63,811 bases of DNA from Halorubrum aidingense JCM 13560 (GCF_000336995.1 NZ_AOJI01000017.1:1-63811), one strand, 5' to 3'; numbered from the stretch's first letter, positions 45,859 to 54,511 are shown. Notes: generated by a model from the sequence alone, not told the origin. A program made the numbers and translations.

Positions 45859-46636
45859 GGTCGCCACCGTCTATCTCGGGGGTTCGGTCGGCGTCTCTGT
45901 CTCGCTCGGACTCGCCGCTTTGCCCCTCGCCGTCGCGGTTCGAGATGCGCTCGCGGATCGCTCCGGGGAGCGCGCGGGCCAAGTCGGGGAGCTCGTCTAC
46001 GGTCGCGTCGATGTCCCGCGCGAGGTACGCGACGGCGAGCAGCGCGACCGCGAGAACGGTCATGTAGCCGCCCGGCCCGAACCACGCGAAGCCGCTGATG
46101 TTGGCCACCTCGTAGGGGCCCAAGAGCGGCGGCGTGAACGAGTCGATGCCGCGGAGCGGCGCGTCCGGGTCCAGCGAGTGGCCGGCCTGGTGGAGCCGGT
46201 ACTGGATGACCGCGAACATGCCGACGAAGACGGCGATCGTTCCGACGAACTGCGCGGTGAGCCCGGCTTTGAGCTTGCGGACCGTCGGCGCGAACGCGAC
46301 GAAGGCGCCGGTGAGCGCGAGTCCCGCGAACACCACCGGGCCGAGCAGCCACTCGGGGACGTCTATCGCCGCCTCGCTGACCTCGTAGTTCGGGTCGACG
46401 TACACCGGGTCGGGGTAGTAGAACCCGGCGTACTTGTTGAGCCCCTGTACCTCGGCGAAGTCGCCGCCCAGGCGCGGGTACGCGTACAGCTCGATGAGCA
46501 GCTCCTGACCGGGGTACTGCGGCGCCGTGAGCGTGATCCGCCACATCGGGACCAGCAGCGCGCCGACGAGCAGCACCGCGGCCGCCAGCGGGAGCGCGCG
46601 TCGGATCTCGGTCAACCGCGCGAGCGACGATGGCAT
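45848..46636 (-). CDS. nos-operon membrane protein of unknown function
   Basis: A 262-residue protein with about four membrane helices at about residues 12-30, 100-122, 128-150 and 190-215. A conserved extracytoplasmic loop after the first helix reads LTAPQYPGQELLIELYAYP, then LGGDFAEVQGLNKY. The tail is Arg/Asp/Glu-rich. It lies 4 bases after nosZ and overlaps nosD. No NosL, NosR or NosX is present, so this protein may fill one of those roles. I do not know a name for it. Confidence 0.8.
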   Translation of the reverse strand: MPSSLARLTEIRRALPLAAAVLLVGALLVPMWRITLTAPQYPGQELLIELYAYPRLGGDFAEVQGLNKYAGFYYPDPVYVDPNYEVSEAAIDVPEWLLGPVVFAGLALTGAFVAFAPTVRKLKAGLTAQFVGTIAVFVGMFAVIQYRLHQAGHSLDPDAPLRGIDSFTPPLLGPYEVANISGFAWFGPGGYMTVLAVALLAVAYLARDIDATVDELPDLARALPGAIRERISNRDGEGQSGESERDRDADRTPEIDGGDHVG

Positions 46637-46640
46637 GGGC

Positions 46641-48554
46641 TTATTCCTCCGGCTCGACGATGAGCCGCGAGCGCATCTCCAAGTGCAGCGCGCTACAGAA
46701 GTGCGCGCAGTAGATCCAGTAGACGCCCGGATCGTCGGCGGTGAACGTCACCTTCCGCGTCTCCTGCGGGGCGACGCGCATGTGGACGTCGTGTTCGGGG
46801 ATCGCCACCGAGTGGAGCATGTCGCTCGTGGTCTCGATGTTCGTCACCTGCATCTCGATCGTGTCGCCTTCTGTGACGGTCATCTCCTGGAATCCGTACT
46901 TGTTCCGCGTCGAGTACATCTCGATCTCGACGCGGTCGTCGCCGACCCGTTCCATCGTCTCCTCGCCCTCGTCGGTGTACTCGAGGTCGAGGTCGTCGGG
47001 GTCGTACGTCTTCGCGGGATCGAGTTTCGAGCGATGGCAGATCGACGCGTCGTGCGGCTCCGCGTGTGCGGGCGAGTCCTTCACGTGTTCCATGCCGGCC
47101 TCGTCGTCGCCGATGTAGATCAGCTGGTCGTTCTCCGGGTGCTGCGGGCCGACCGGCAGGAACCGGTCTTTCGACAGCTTGTTGAGCGAGATGAGCCAGT
47201 CGCCGGCCGGGTCCTCCGTGTACGACTCCGAGGCGATCAGGTGACCGGGGTTGTAGTGGACGTCGATCTTCTCGATGACGGGGCTCTCGGACCCCGCGTC
47301 GGCCTCGACCGCCTCCTCGATGTCCCACTTGACGACCTGCGAGTCGATGAACAGCGACGTGTACGCGTGTCCGCGGCCGTCGTAGGCGGTGTGAAGCGGG
47401 CCGAGCCCGAGCTTCGGCTGGCCCACGATGGCGTCGGTCGGGTCGTCGACCTCGTCGATCTTATCGATCTGAATGACCGACGCGGTCGGGTCGAGCTTCC
47501 CGCTCGCGATCGCGTACTTGTTGTCAGGCGTGACGCTGATCCCGTGCGGGCTCTTCGGCGTCGGAATGTAGTGGACGACCGGGTCGTCGCCCTGATTGAG
47601 CGAACTGTCCTTCCGGCCGTCAACGACCGGCACCTCGTTGATCGTCTCGTAGTCGCCCGCCTCGACGGCCGCCTCGATCCGCGGGATGTCGAACGCTTTG
47701 ACGTCGTCGCGGTCCGACCGGGTCATCCCCTTTTCGGTGACGGCGCCCTCGCTGTTGTAGCCGGTGGTGAAGAAGTACCGTCCCTCCTTGCTCCCGTCCC
47801 CGTTGTCCATGTTCCCGTCGACGAGGACCTCCCACTCGACGTTCATCGACTCGGGGTCGATCGCGGCGAGGACGGCGCCGTACTCGTCGGGGTCGTGTAA
47901 GTCGCCCGTCCCGTCGTTGGGGATCGGCGCGCGGAACTCGCCGACGCCGAAGATGAGGTCGGTGTCGGGCAGCTGCGCACAGGACCCGTGCGTCCCCTGC
48001 TGGTTCGGGATGTCGACGATCGCGTCGGTCTCGAAGTACGTCAGGTCGATCCGGGCCATCCGGCCGTTCGCCTTGTCGTTGACGTACGCGAACCGGCCGT
48101 CGTAGTCGCCGTCGGTCTGGCTGATCCGCGGGTGGTGCGTGTCGCCCCACGTGTAGCCGCCGGCCTCCTCCAGCATCTCGCGGCTCTCGTCGTCGTGACC
48201 GTATCCGCGCCCGCTGTCCCGCTGGAACACCGGAATACGAATGAGCTCGCGCATGGACGGGAGCCCGACGACGCGGATGTCCCCAGACTGACCGCCGCCG
48301 AGGAACGCGTAGTACTCGTCCATCTCGCCCGGGGGGATCGAGTGGTCGGGGGCGGCCGAGACGGTTCCCTCCTCCTCCTCGCTCAACAGACTGGTACAGC
48401 CGGCGAGCCCGCTGAGCCCGCCGACTGCGGCTCCGGCCTTCATGAAGTCCCGTCGACGAAGTCCGGGAAGCAGCGAATCGAAGCCGTCCGCCGCTCCGCT
48501 CTGCTGTTCGTCTGGTTCCTCGTCGCTCGTCGGCCGCTGTGTGTGTTGTGTCAT
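46641..48554 (-). CDS. nosZ: nitrous-oxide reductase
   Basis: A 637-residue copper enzyme that reduces N2O to N2 outside the cell membrane. A Tat-type motif LRRRDFMKAG at about residues 33-42 is followed by lipobox-like LAGC. The seven-bladed propeller holds CuZ histidines, for example in WGDTHHP, GTHGSC, PHGISVTPD, PLHTAYDGRGHAYTS and NPGHLI. The C-terminal cupredoxin has CuA ligands His581, Cys616, Cys620, His624 and Met627 (CAHFCSALHLEM). It overlaps the upstream regulator by four bases and leads nosD, nosF and nosY. Confidence 0.96.
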   Translation of the reverse strand: MTQHTQRPTSDEEPDEQQSGAADGFDSLLPGLRRRDFMKAGAAVGGLSGLAGCTSLLSEEEEGTVSAAPDHSIPPGEMDEYYAFLGGGQSGDIRVVGLPSMRELIRIPVFQRDSGRGYGHDDESREMLEEAGGYTWGDTHHPRISQTDGDYDGRFAYVNDKANGRMARIDLTYFETDAIVDIPNQQGTHGSCAQLPDTDLIFGVGEFRAPIPNDGTGDLHDPDEYGAVLAAIDPESMNVEWEVLVDGNMDNGDGSKEGRYFFTTGYNSEGAVTEKGMTRSDRDDVKAFDIPRIEAAVEAGDYETINEVPVVDGRKDSSLNQGDDPVVHYIPTPKSPHGISVTPDNKYAIASGKLDPTASVIQIDKIDEVDDPTDAIVGQPKLGLGPLHTAYDGRGHAYTSLFIDSQVVKWDIEEAVEADAGSESPVIEKIDVHYNPGHLIASESYTEDPAGDWLISLNKLSKDRFLPVGPQHPENDQLIYIGDDEAGMEHVKDSPAHAEPHDASICHRSKLDPAKTYDPDDLDLEYTDEGEETMERVGDDRVEIEMYSTRNKYGFQEMTVTEGDTIEMQVTNIETTSDMLHSVAIPEHDVHMRVAPQETRKVTFTADDPGVYWIYCAHFCSALHLEMRSRLIVEPEE

Positions 48555-48913
48555 TGGCGTTCGCCGAGTTCGTCGTTGTCACGCGCTGTTCGGACCGCGA
48601 GCCGCTCGACCGCCTGATCGCCGAGAACCGCCCGGAGTTCGGCGACGAACTCCGGGATCAGTCGCCGTCTGGCGGCCTCGACGTCGAACCGGTAGCGGTG
48701 ACGCGTCGCGCCGCGATGGGGTTCGCATTCCCGCTCGACGAGTCCCTTCCGAACGAGTCGGTCGGCGGTCCGTTTGACCGTCGGGTAGGTGACGTCGTCG
48801 CCGCGGTCGCGGATCGCATCGAGCACGTCGCGGGTCGCGAGCGAGCCGTCCGCGCGCCGCAGGACGGCGAGGACGTCTCGTTCCCGCGGTCCGAGCTGTG
48901 TCCACTGGGTCAT
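48551..48913 (-). CDS. small winged-helix regulator heading the nos operon
   Basis: A 120-residue DNA-binding protein with a BlaI/MecI- or MarR-like winged helix. It opens LGPRERDVLAVLRRADG, then TRDVLDAIRDRGDDVTYPTVKRTADRLVRKGLVERE and the wing GATRHRYRFD, with a helical tail for dimerisation. ATG 48913 (MTQWTQLGPRE) was chosen. Its stop overlaps nosZ by four bases, so regulator and enzyme share a transcript and autoregulation is likely. Palindromes at 48926-48998 lie directly upstream. No ligand site is evident. Confidence 0.85.
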   Translation of the reverse strand: MTQWTQLGPRERDVLAVLRRADGSLATRDVLDAIRDRGDDVTYPTVKRTADRLVRKGLVERECEPHRGATRHRYRFDVEAARRRLIPEFVAELRAVLGDQAVERLAVRTARDNDELGERQ

Positions 48914-48925
48914 AGTCGTCGGAGC

Positions 48926-49011
48926 CGAACGGATCGGTTCGACCCCGCTGGTGATCACTACGGTCGAACCGCGCGGGTACTTTCCGGCGAACAGTTCGGG
49001 AGTTTAAATAC
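48926..49011 (-). promoter_or_regulatory. nos operon promoter with clustered GTTCG/CGAAC sites
   Basis: On the minus strand GTATTTAAACT at 49001-49011 is the likely TATA box. Next to it CGAACAGTTCG (48988-48998) is a palindrome like the one at 42381-42391. Further in, CGGTTCGACC (48935-48944) and GGTCGAACCG (48962-48971) form a perfect 10-bp inverted repeat, and CGAACGGATCGGTTCG (48926-48941) a third. Five half-sites fall within 75 bases, between the TATA box and ATG 48913. The region overlaps the last codons of the upstream regulator gene. Confidence 0.65.
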
Positions 49012-49807
49012 GGTCCCCGTCGCCGAACAGCTGAGAAAAGAGCGTGTCGGTCACGATCCGGAGGTGCTCCGAGACCGTGGACTTCGCGAGATCGAGCTCC
49101 GCGGCGATCTCCGCGGCGGAAGCGCCGTCCGCGTTGAAGTACCCCTTCTGTGCGGCGACCGCCGCGACCTCCGCCTGCCGGTCGGTCACGCCCGACAGAT
49201 CGACCGGAACGACGTCCGGACGGCGGTCGTCGTCGCTCTCGTCGCCCCGGTCCACGCAGAGGCGGCGGAGCCCGACGTCGAGTCCGGCCGCCTCGCACTC
49301 GTCGACGATCGCCGAGAGCTCCTCGTGGCCCGTCAGCACGAACGAGACGCGGATCTCGCCGTCCTCCATCTCGGTCCGGCGCGGCGAGACCGGGAAGTTC
49401 GCGAACGCCGCCGGGAGCCCGCCGCACGAGCAGCCCCGACAGACGCCCCGCGCGTCGTCCGCCGTCGACGCGCCGGCGCCGGCGGTCCCAGCCCCGGCCT
49501 CAACGGTCCCCGGCGCTGCGGCGTCGGCCCCGTCCGACACCGGGCCTGCCGACGGGTTCACGGCCAGCCCGCCGTCGGTCGCGGGCCGCTCGCAGGCGAC
49601 GTCGTAGCGTCCGTGCGCCCGGCCTGCGAACTCGACGAGGTCCAACCCGTCGGGCGGGTCGGACGGCGGGTCGGCGGCGACGAACTCGACGCGGTCGTCG
49701 TCCGAGTCGACCCGGAGCTCCTCGACCGGGGTGCTCGACGAGAGCGCGGCCACGGGACAGCCGTCGCAGGCCGACACGGTCAGTTCCACGTGAATACCGT
49801 TGCTCAT
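49004..49807 (-). CDS. Cys-rich HTH_10 regulator, NarO/DmsR-like
   Basis: A 267-residue regulator. The N-terminal part holds VSACDGCPVAAL and, at about residue 135, GVCRGCSCGG, a Cys-rich arrangement that could bind a metal or Fe-S cluster. Residues about 150-185 are alpha/beta. A C-terminal HTH_10 covers about 205-260 (VTDRQAEVAAVAAQKGYFNAD ... DLAKSTVSEHLR). It resembles the oxygen/nitrate-responsive haloarchaeal regulators NarO and DmsR. Its place directly upstream of the nos operon suggests that it activates nitrous oxide reduction when oxygen is low (inference). Confidence 0.85.
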   Translation of the reverse strand: MSNGIHVELTVSACDGCPVAALSSSTPVEELRVDSDDDRVEFVAADPPSDPPDGLDLVEFAGRAHGRYDVACERPATDGGLAVNPSAGPVSDGADAAAPGTVEAGAGTAGAGASTADDARGVCRGCSCGGLPAAFANFPVSPRRTEMEDGEIRVSFVLTGHEELSAIVDECEAAGLDVGLRRLCVDRGDESDDDRRPDVVPVDLSGVTDRQAEVAAVAAQKGYFNADGASAAEIAAELDLAKSTVSEHLRIVTDTLFSQLFGDGDRI

Positions 49808-49829
49808 GGGTGTCCGTACGCGCCACCTG

Positions 49830-49857
49830 GTTCAAATACCGTCACGGGGATTCCCCG
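49830..49857 (-). promoter_or_regulatory. TATA-like box and palindrome upstream of the Cys-rich regulator
   Basis: On the minus strand GGTATTTGAACC at 49830-49841 is a TATA-like element about 25 bases upstream of ATG 49807, fitting a leaderless transcript. Immediately upstream CGGGGATTCCCCG (49845-49857) is a perfect palindrome at the BRE-proximal position expected for an activator site. Confidence 0.5.
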
Positions 49858-49994
49858 TTCTTGAAAACGGCGACGGCGGTTCGGTCCCGAGTTGCGCTCG
49901 TTTCTCTCGGTTTCGCGTGTCCCTCGACTTCGCGTTTCCCTCGATTCCTTCCGGCTCGCGGGGGGTTTTCACCTCGCGCCCGAAATCGACCGGT

Positions 49995-50810
49995 ATGCCA
50001 CCGTTACACCTCTCGCTCGGCCTCGGCACGTCCGGCCTCGACGATCACGCGACGTGCGCCGACACCGTCGCCGCCGCGCTGAAGGCGGGCTACCGCCACG
50101 TCGACACCGCCCAGATGTACGACAACGAGTCCGCCGTCGGCGAGGGGCTCGATCGGGTCCTCTCGGACGCGGCTCTCGACGTCGCTCGCGAGGACGTGGT
50201 CGTCGCCACCAAGGTCCATCCGGACAACCTCGCGCCCGACGACGTCCGCGAGACGGCCCGCGAGAGCCTCGATCGGCTGGGGCTCGACCGCGTCGACCTG
50301 CTGTACGTCCACTGGCCGATCCGGACGTACGACGCCGCCGAGACCCTCCCGGTCTTCGACGAACTCCGCGACGCGGGGCTCACCGACCACGTCGGCGTCT
50401 CGAACTTCACCCCGGAGCTGCTCCGCGAGGCCCGCGAGACGCTCGACGCGCCGATCGCCGCCCATCAGGTCGAGTGCCATCCCCGGTTCCGACAGCCCGA
50501 GTTGCGCGCGCTCGCGGCCGACTTCGACCATCACCTCGTCGGCTACTCGCCGCTGGGTCGCGGGACGCTCCTCGACGACCCCGCGCTCGTCGACGTTGCG
50601 GAGCGCAACGACACCACCCCGGCCGTCGTCGCGCTCGCGTGGGCGCTCGCCCGCGACGTGGTCCCCATCCCGAAGGCAACCGGCGATCACGTGACGGAGA
50701 ACCTCAACGCGCTCGACTTGGACCTGCCCGCGTCGGACCTCGATCGGATCGACGCGCTCGATCCCGGTGAGCGGCAGATCGACCCCGACGACGCCGCGTG
50801 GAACCGGTAA
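49995..50810 (+). CDS. aldo/keto reductase
   Basis: A 271-residue NAD(P)H-dependent reductase of the AKR5 type. The catalytic tetrad is visible: Asp and Tyr in HVDTAQMYDNE, Lys in VVVATKVHPDNL, His in LLYVHWPI. GVSNFTPELL and the C-terminal PIPKATGDHVTENLNALD bind cofactor. It reduces carbonyls such as keto sugars or methylglyoxal; the true substrate is unknown. ATG 49995 matches the family start (a strand leading to GLGTSGL). Confidence 0.9.
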   Translation: MPPLHLSLGLGTSGLDDHATCADTVAAALKAGYRHVDTAQMYDNESAVGEGLDRVLSDAALDVAREDVVVATKVHPDNLAPDDVRETARESLDRLGLDRVDLLYVHWPIRTYDAAETLPVFDELRDAGLTDHVGVSNFTPELLREARETLDAPIAAHQVECHPRFRQPELRALAADFDHHLVGYSPLGRGTLLDDPALVDVAERNDTTPAVVALAWALARDVVPIPKATGDHVTENLNALDLDLPASDLDRIDALDPGERQIDPDDAAWNR

Positions 50811-50859
50811 GGCGCGCGGCACCGTCGCGTTCGTCGTCCCGCCCACAACCGCGTGCACA

Positions 50860-51960
50860 CTACTCGCGCCACACCGCGTCGAGCCGCGCTTCAAGCTCCG
50901 CGTCGGCCCGCTCGACGAGCGACGCGGTCGGCTCGTCGAGGTACGTCGACCACTGATCGACGAATCCCGACCGACCGAGCATCCGCACCACCCGGTAGAT
51001 CGAGCGGCGGTCGTCGAATCCCGGCGGGAGCCCCCCGGCGCGCTCGCGGTACCCCGCGTACAGCGCCTCGGCGAACCGCTCGGGGCCGACGGTGTCGAAC
51101 CCGTTGAGGAGTTGGTCTTCCGCCCGAACGAGGTCGCGAGCGGGATCGCCGACGTGGGCTAGCTCCCAGTCGATCGGGACGACGCCGTCGGGACCCGCGT
51201 CTCCCTCCGGGCCATCCGCGCTCTCTTCGGTGACGAACAGGTTCGGCATGGCGACGTCGCCGTGGAGCAGCGCGGCCGGGGCGTCGCGGAGGCGGTCGCG
51301 ATTCGATTCGACGCAGTCGATCACGGCGTCGTAGTGGGACGCGAGCCGATCGCTGGTACCGATCTCGCGGGTGCGTTCGATCGTCGCGAGGAGCACGTCC
51401 GGCCACGGGGCCGCCTCGATCGCGAGCGCGGTTCCACCGTCCGCCGTCGCGTCGAGCCCGACGGTCTCCCCGGCGGTCTCGAAACGCTCGGTGTGGAGCG
51501 TCGCGAGCGTCGCCCCCACCCGGCGAAGAAGCGCCGTTCGGATCGCGTCTCTAGGCCCGTCTCCGGTCACCTCGCCGGCGATGCTGTCGCTCACCGGCTC
51601 GCCGCCGAGCGATTCGTCGCCGACCGCCTCCCAGAGGTCCGAGAGCTCTCGCCCCGGTGCCGGCGCCGTGATCAGGTACGGCACCGCCGCGTCCGGGTCG
51701 GCGGCGAGGACCTCGGGAGCGGCGAGCGGCCGCTCGTCGGTCACGTACCGCAGTACCGCTCGCTCGCGGGCGATCCGTCTCCCGTCGCCGTCGATAGCGA
51801 CCTTACAGAACACGCGCGCGCCGTCGGAAAAGACGACGCCGACCGTCTCGTTGGCGCCGTTCCAGGACGGTCCGACGCCGGTTACCCGCTCGACCGGCCG
51901 GCCGGAGAACGCGTCACTGAGAGCCGTCGCCAGCGCGTCATCCATGTCCACACTCCTCAT
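50860..51960 (-). CDS. aminoglycoside phosphotransferase-family kinase
   Basis: A 366-residue APH/choline-kinase-fold protein. A nucleotide-binding strand lies in GARVFCKVAIDGDGRRIARE, with Lys as ATP ligand. The catalytic loop is LLHGDVAMPNLFV and the metal-binding loop VVPIDWELAHVGDPARDLV. Members phosphorylate small molecules; the substrate here is unknown and antibiotic resistance should not be assumed. ATG 51960 is likely, ATG 51945 possible. It is divergent from the 709-residue orphan. Confidence 0.85.
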   Translation of the reverse strand: MRSVDMDDALATALSDAFSGRPVERVTGVGPSWNGANETVGVVFSDGARVFCKVAIDGDGRRIARERAVLRYVTDERPLAAPEVLAADPDAAVPYLITAPAPGRELSDLWEAVGDESLGGEPVSDSIAGEVTGDGPRDAIRTALLRRVGATLATLHTERFETAGETVGLDATADGGTALAIEAAPWPDVLLATIERTREIGTSDRLASHYDAVIDCVESNRDRLRDAPAALLHGDVAMPNLFVTEESADGPEGDAGPDGVVPIDWELAHVGDPARDLVRAEDQLLNGFDTVGPERFAEALYAGYRERAGGLPPGFDDRRSIYRVVRMLGRSGFVDQWSTYLDEPTASLVERADAELEARLDAVWRE

Positions 51961-52001
51961 CCGTGGGATGTTAAGACTGTTGTCATTGCTGTTAACTCGC
52001 G

Positions 52002-52036
52002 GAGATAATATCTCGCTCCTACAGCCATAATATCTA
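52002..52036. promoter_or_regulatory. AT-rich divergent promoter region with GAGAT-AAT-ATCTC palindrome
   Basis: GAGATAATATCTC at 52002-52014 is a palindrome containing ATAATATCT, and ATAATATCT recurs at 52027-52035. The two AT-rich elements face the phosphotransferase (minus) and the 709-residue gene (plus) across a 137-base intergenic region and are their best TATA candidates. Confidence 0.5.
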
Positions 52037-52097
52037 GTTAGCACGGCTGAGAGCGGTCTACCGTCGGAAAACACCGACACGCTCATACCTGTAGTAG

Positions 52098-54227
52098 ATG
52101 TATCAGTTCACGTTGCAAGACGACTCACTCGGCGGCCGGATCGGATTCGCGGTGGACGGGACGACGCTCCGCGTCCGCGACGCCTTAGAGGGCGAGGAGC
52201 TCCTGCTGTATGCCGATCGCGAGCCCGACCCCCGACCGGCGCTCCCGGAGCTGTTCCCGTTCCCCGTGGACCGGGCCGTCAGCTTCGACGCCGAGTCGCT
52301 GTCGATCCCCGCCTACGCCTCGGTGTCCGTGCGCGAGGTGGGCGGGGAGTTCGTCGCGCAGCTCGACGACCCCATGGAGCTTCCGCGCGGGTCGTACTGC
52401 GTCGACGTCAACGGGGTGACGAAGGTGCTTATCCGGGTCACCGACGTGGAAATGGAGACGACGGGGGCGGCCGGGTCCGGCCCCGTCGAGCTGCGGTTCG
52501 ATCGGCCGCGGACGGTGACGGTCGGCGCCCGGTCCCTACACAGTCGCCCTGAAGCGACGATCACCGTCCCAGACGACCCCACCGCGCTGGCTTCGGCCGT
52601 CTCGGTGCTCGGCTCGTCGATCAAGGAGTTCTCCCCGGAGCGCTCGTGGCCGACGCTCCGTGGGTACCCGCCCCGGATCGAACGCGGCTCCGCGCTCGAT
52701 ATTCCGAGCCCCCTCGTCGAGCCCGACACCGGCGTCGAGGTCGTCGTCAGACCCACGTACGCCGACGTGTACCGGCTCTCGACGCTCGCGTACTACCTCG
52801 GCGCACGGATGGTGACCGGTAACGCGCCCGCGATCCGGCTCGACACCGGCTACGTCGAATCCCTCCCGACCGACGGCGTCGCCTTGGAGGAGCGGTCCGA
52901 GGCGCTGTTGCGAACGTGGTTCTTCCTCGACACACTCGCCCGGACCGAGGGGTACGTCCCGTCTGACCGGTACGAGTACGAGCAGGTCGGCCCGGAGCTC
53001 CCGTTCTACCCGCCCAACCTCGCGGATCGGCCGATGAGCGAGCGGCTGATGGAGTACCTCGAAGTGGACCCCGAGACCGTCGCGCCGTACATGCCCGACT
53101 GGCCGACGAAAGCCGTCTTGCGGCCGGTTCCGGAGGCCGCGGAGCTGCTCCCTCACCTCGCACACGTGCTCGCGCCGGTCCGCGTCCGAGGGTCCGCCGA
53201 TCCGGCCGTCGACGCGCCGGTCGCGCTGGCGACATCTCCGCGGTTCGCCCCGGAGCGCGGGGTCCCGAACCCCGACGACGACCCGCTCCCGGCCGGCACG
53301 TCCGTGTTGACGCCGACGGCCTACGAGAACCGACTCCGCCGCGCCACCACGTCCCGCGGCGAGGTGCGCGTGGTCGCCATAGTCGACGCCGCCGAGCGGG
53401 CCGCGGCCCTCCGTCGCGCGCTCTCTCAGCCGGCCGTCCCCGGAGGCGTCGGCTCGTGGGACGTCCTCGAACGTCCGGACAGCGAGACCGTCGAATCCGT
53501 GCTGTCCGATCCGGACGTCGACATCGCGTACTGCGAGCTTCCGATCGACGGCGGGCGCGTCGTCGCCGCCGACGGCTTCGTCTCCATCGACGGCCTCGAC
53601 AACGCGCCGGAGATGGTCGTCTTCGCGGGAACGGACGACATCGAGATCGCACGCTCTGCGGTCGCAAACAGCGGACTGTCCGCAGCCGTCGCCGGAGGGA
53701 TACAGCCTCCGGTGCAGATCCGAGGGCTTGTGGGGCTGTTGGCGGCGGGGATGCCGGTCGCGGCGAGCCTCTCGCTCTCGGAGTACAGCGAACAAACGGC
53801 GGTGCGTCTCGTCGGTGACCCGGGCACGACGCTCGCGTCGAACAACGGGATGGCGGTAACGGTGGGTACGGTCCGATCGAGAACTCCCGACGAGCACCAA
53901 TTCGAGTACGAATCCGTTTTGTCACTCTCGGTGCCCATGGGATACGAGTATACGCTGCTCTTTCCGCGGGATAACAGACACAGCGAACTGATCGGTCGGA
54001 CGCAGGTAGACGGTTCCGTGCTAAACTCTGCACAGGTTGTCGAGTTGTCGGAGCAGAGTGACTCGATTCTCCGGCTCAACGGCTCGTTCGTCTTTAGAAA
54101 CGACGGACTCACCGAAGCGCAGGTGGAGGAATCCGCCCGTCGAGCGCTCGCGCGGAACGCCGAGACGGACGACCCGGCAAATGCGCGGTCGGACACTCAA
54201 CCGGAACAGCCGCACGGAGACCGGTAA
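52098..54227 (+). CDS. 709-residue haloarchaeal orphan with degenerate CHAT-like C-terminal region
   Basis: A soluble 709-residue acidic protein I cannot name. Residues about 1-150 are beta-rich (FTLQDDSLGGRIGFAVDGTT). About 200-370 is a conserved mixed region (VVVRPTYADVYRLSTLAYYL). Residues about 470-575 follow the order of a CHAT (caspase-like) domain: VDIAYCELPIDGGRVVAADG, then APEMVVFAGTDDIEIARSAV, then VAGGIQPPVQIRGLVGLLAAGMPVAASLSLSEYS. The positions where CHAT proteases have catalytic His and Cys carry other residues, so it would be inactive. The C-terminus (YEYTLLFPRDNRHSELIG) is well ordered. The CHAT reading is inference. Confidence 0.7.
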   Translation: MYQFTLQDDSLGGRIGFAVDGTTLRVRDALEGEELLLYADREPDPRPALPELFPFPVDRAVSFDAESLSIPAYASVSVREVGGEFVAQLDDPMELPRGSYCVDVNGVTKVLIRVTDVEMETTGAAGSGPVELRFDRPRTVTVGARSLHSRPEATITVPDDPTALASAVSVLGSSIKEFSPERSWPTLRGYPPRIERGSALDIPSPLVEPDTGVEVVVRPTYADVYRLSTLAYYLGARMVTGNAPAIRLDTGYVESLPTDGVALEERSEALLRTWFFLDTLARTEGYVPSDRYEYEQVGPELPFYPPNLADRPMSERLMEYLEVDPETVAPYMPDWPTKAVLRPVPEAAELLPHLAHVLAPVRVRGSADPAVDAPVALATSPRFAPERGVPNPDDDPLPAGTSVLTPTAYENRLRRATTSRGEVRVVAIVDAAERAAALRRALSQPAVPGGVGSWDVLERPDSETVESVLSDPDVDIAYCELPIDGGRVVAADGFVSIDGLDNAPEMVVFAGTDDIEIARSAVANSGLSAAVAGGIQPPVQIRGLVGLLAAGMPVAASLSLSEYSEQTAVRLVGDPGTTLASNNGMAVTVGTVRSRTPDEHQFEYESVLSLSVPMGYEYTLLFPRDNRHSELIGRTQVDGSVLNSAQVVELSEQSDSILRLNGSFVFRNDGLTEAQVEESARRALARNAETDDPANARSDTQPEQPHGDR

Positions 54228-54295
54228 GGCTCAGAGACCGCTTGCCGGTGGACCCGTCGTGGATTTTTAATAGCCCTGCGGCCGAACCGCCACGT

Positions 54296-54445
54296 ATGCC
54301 CCAGATTCATCTCGACGAGGAGACGGTCGAACGGCTCGACGCGCTCCGAATCGACGACGAAGAGTACGACGAGATCGTCAACGAGCTGATCAGCATCTAC
54401 GAGGCCGAGGAGCTGACGCTGTTCCGCGGCAGCGACATGGAGTGA
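54296..54445 (+). CDS. DUF7557-family small protein
   Basis: A 49-residue protein: MPQIHLDEETVERLDALR, then YDEIVNELISIYEAEELTL. The strand-helix-helix pattern is like ribbon-helix-helix antitoxin-type domains. It matches what I recall as the haloarchaeal DUF7557 family. A TATA-like GGATTTTTAATAG at about 54261-54273 lies 25-30 bases before the ATG, suggesting a leaderless transcript. No toxin gene is adjacent. Confidence 0.75.
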   Translation: MPQIHLDEETVERLDALRIDDEEYDEIVNELISIYEAEELTLFRGSDME

Positions 54446-54511
54446 GGAGCGACCGGTATCGCCTCCGACACCACGCCGCCGGCAACGCGCCGGCGACGCC
54501 TCGCCCAGCGC

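Noticed and set aside
48551..49807. Exact CGAA-N4-TTCG NarO sites
   Set aside because: The palindromes near the TATA boxes have a three-base spacer between CGAA and TTCG, so they are reported as related but not identical.
50860..51960. Antibiotic-resistance aminoglycoside kinase
   Set aside because: Only the general APH fold is visible; chromosomal archaeal members usually act on other small molecules.
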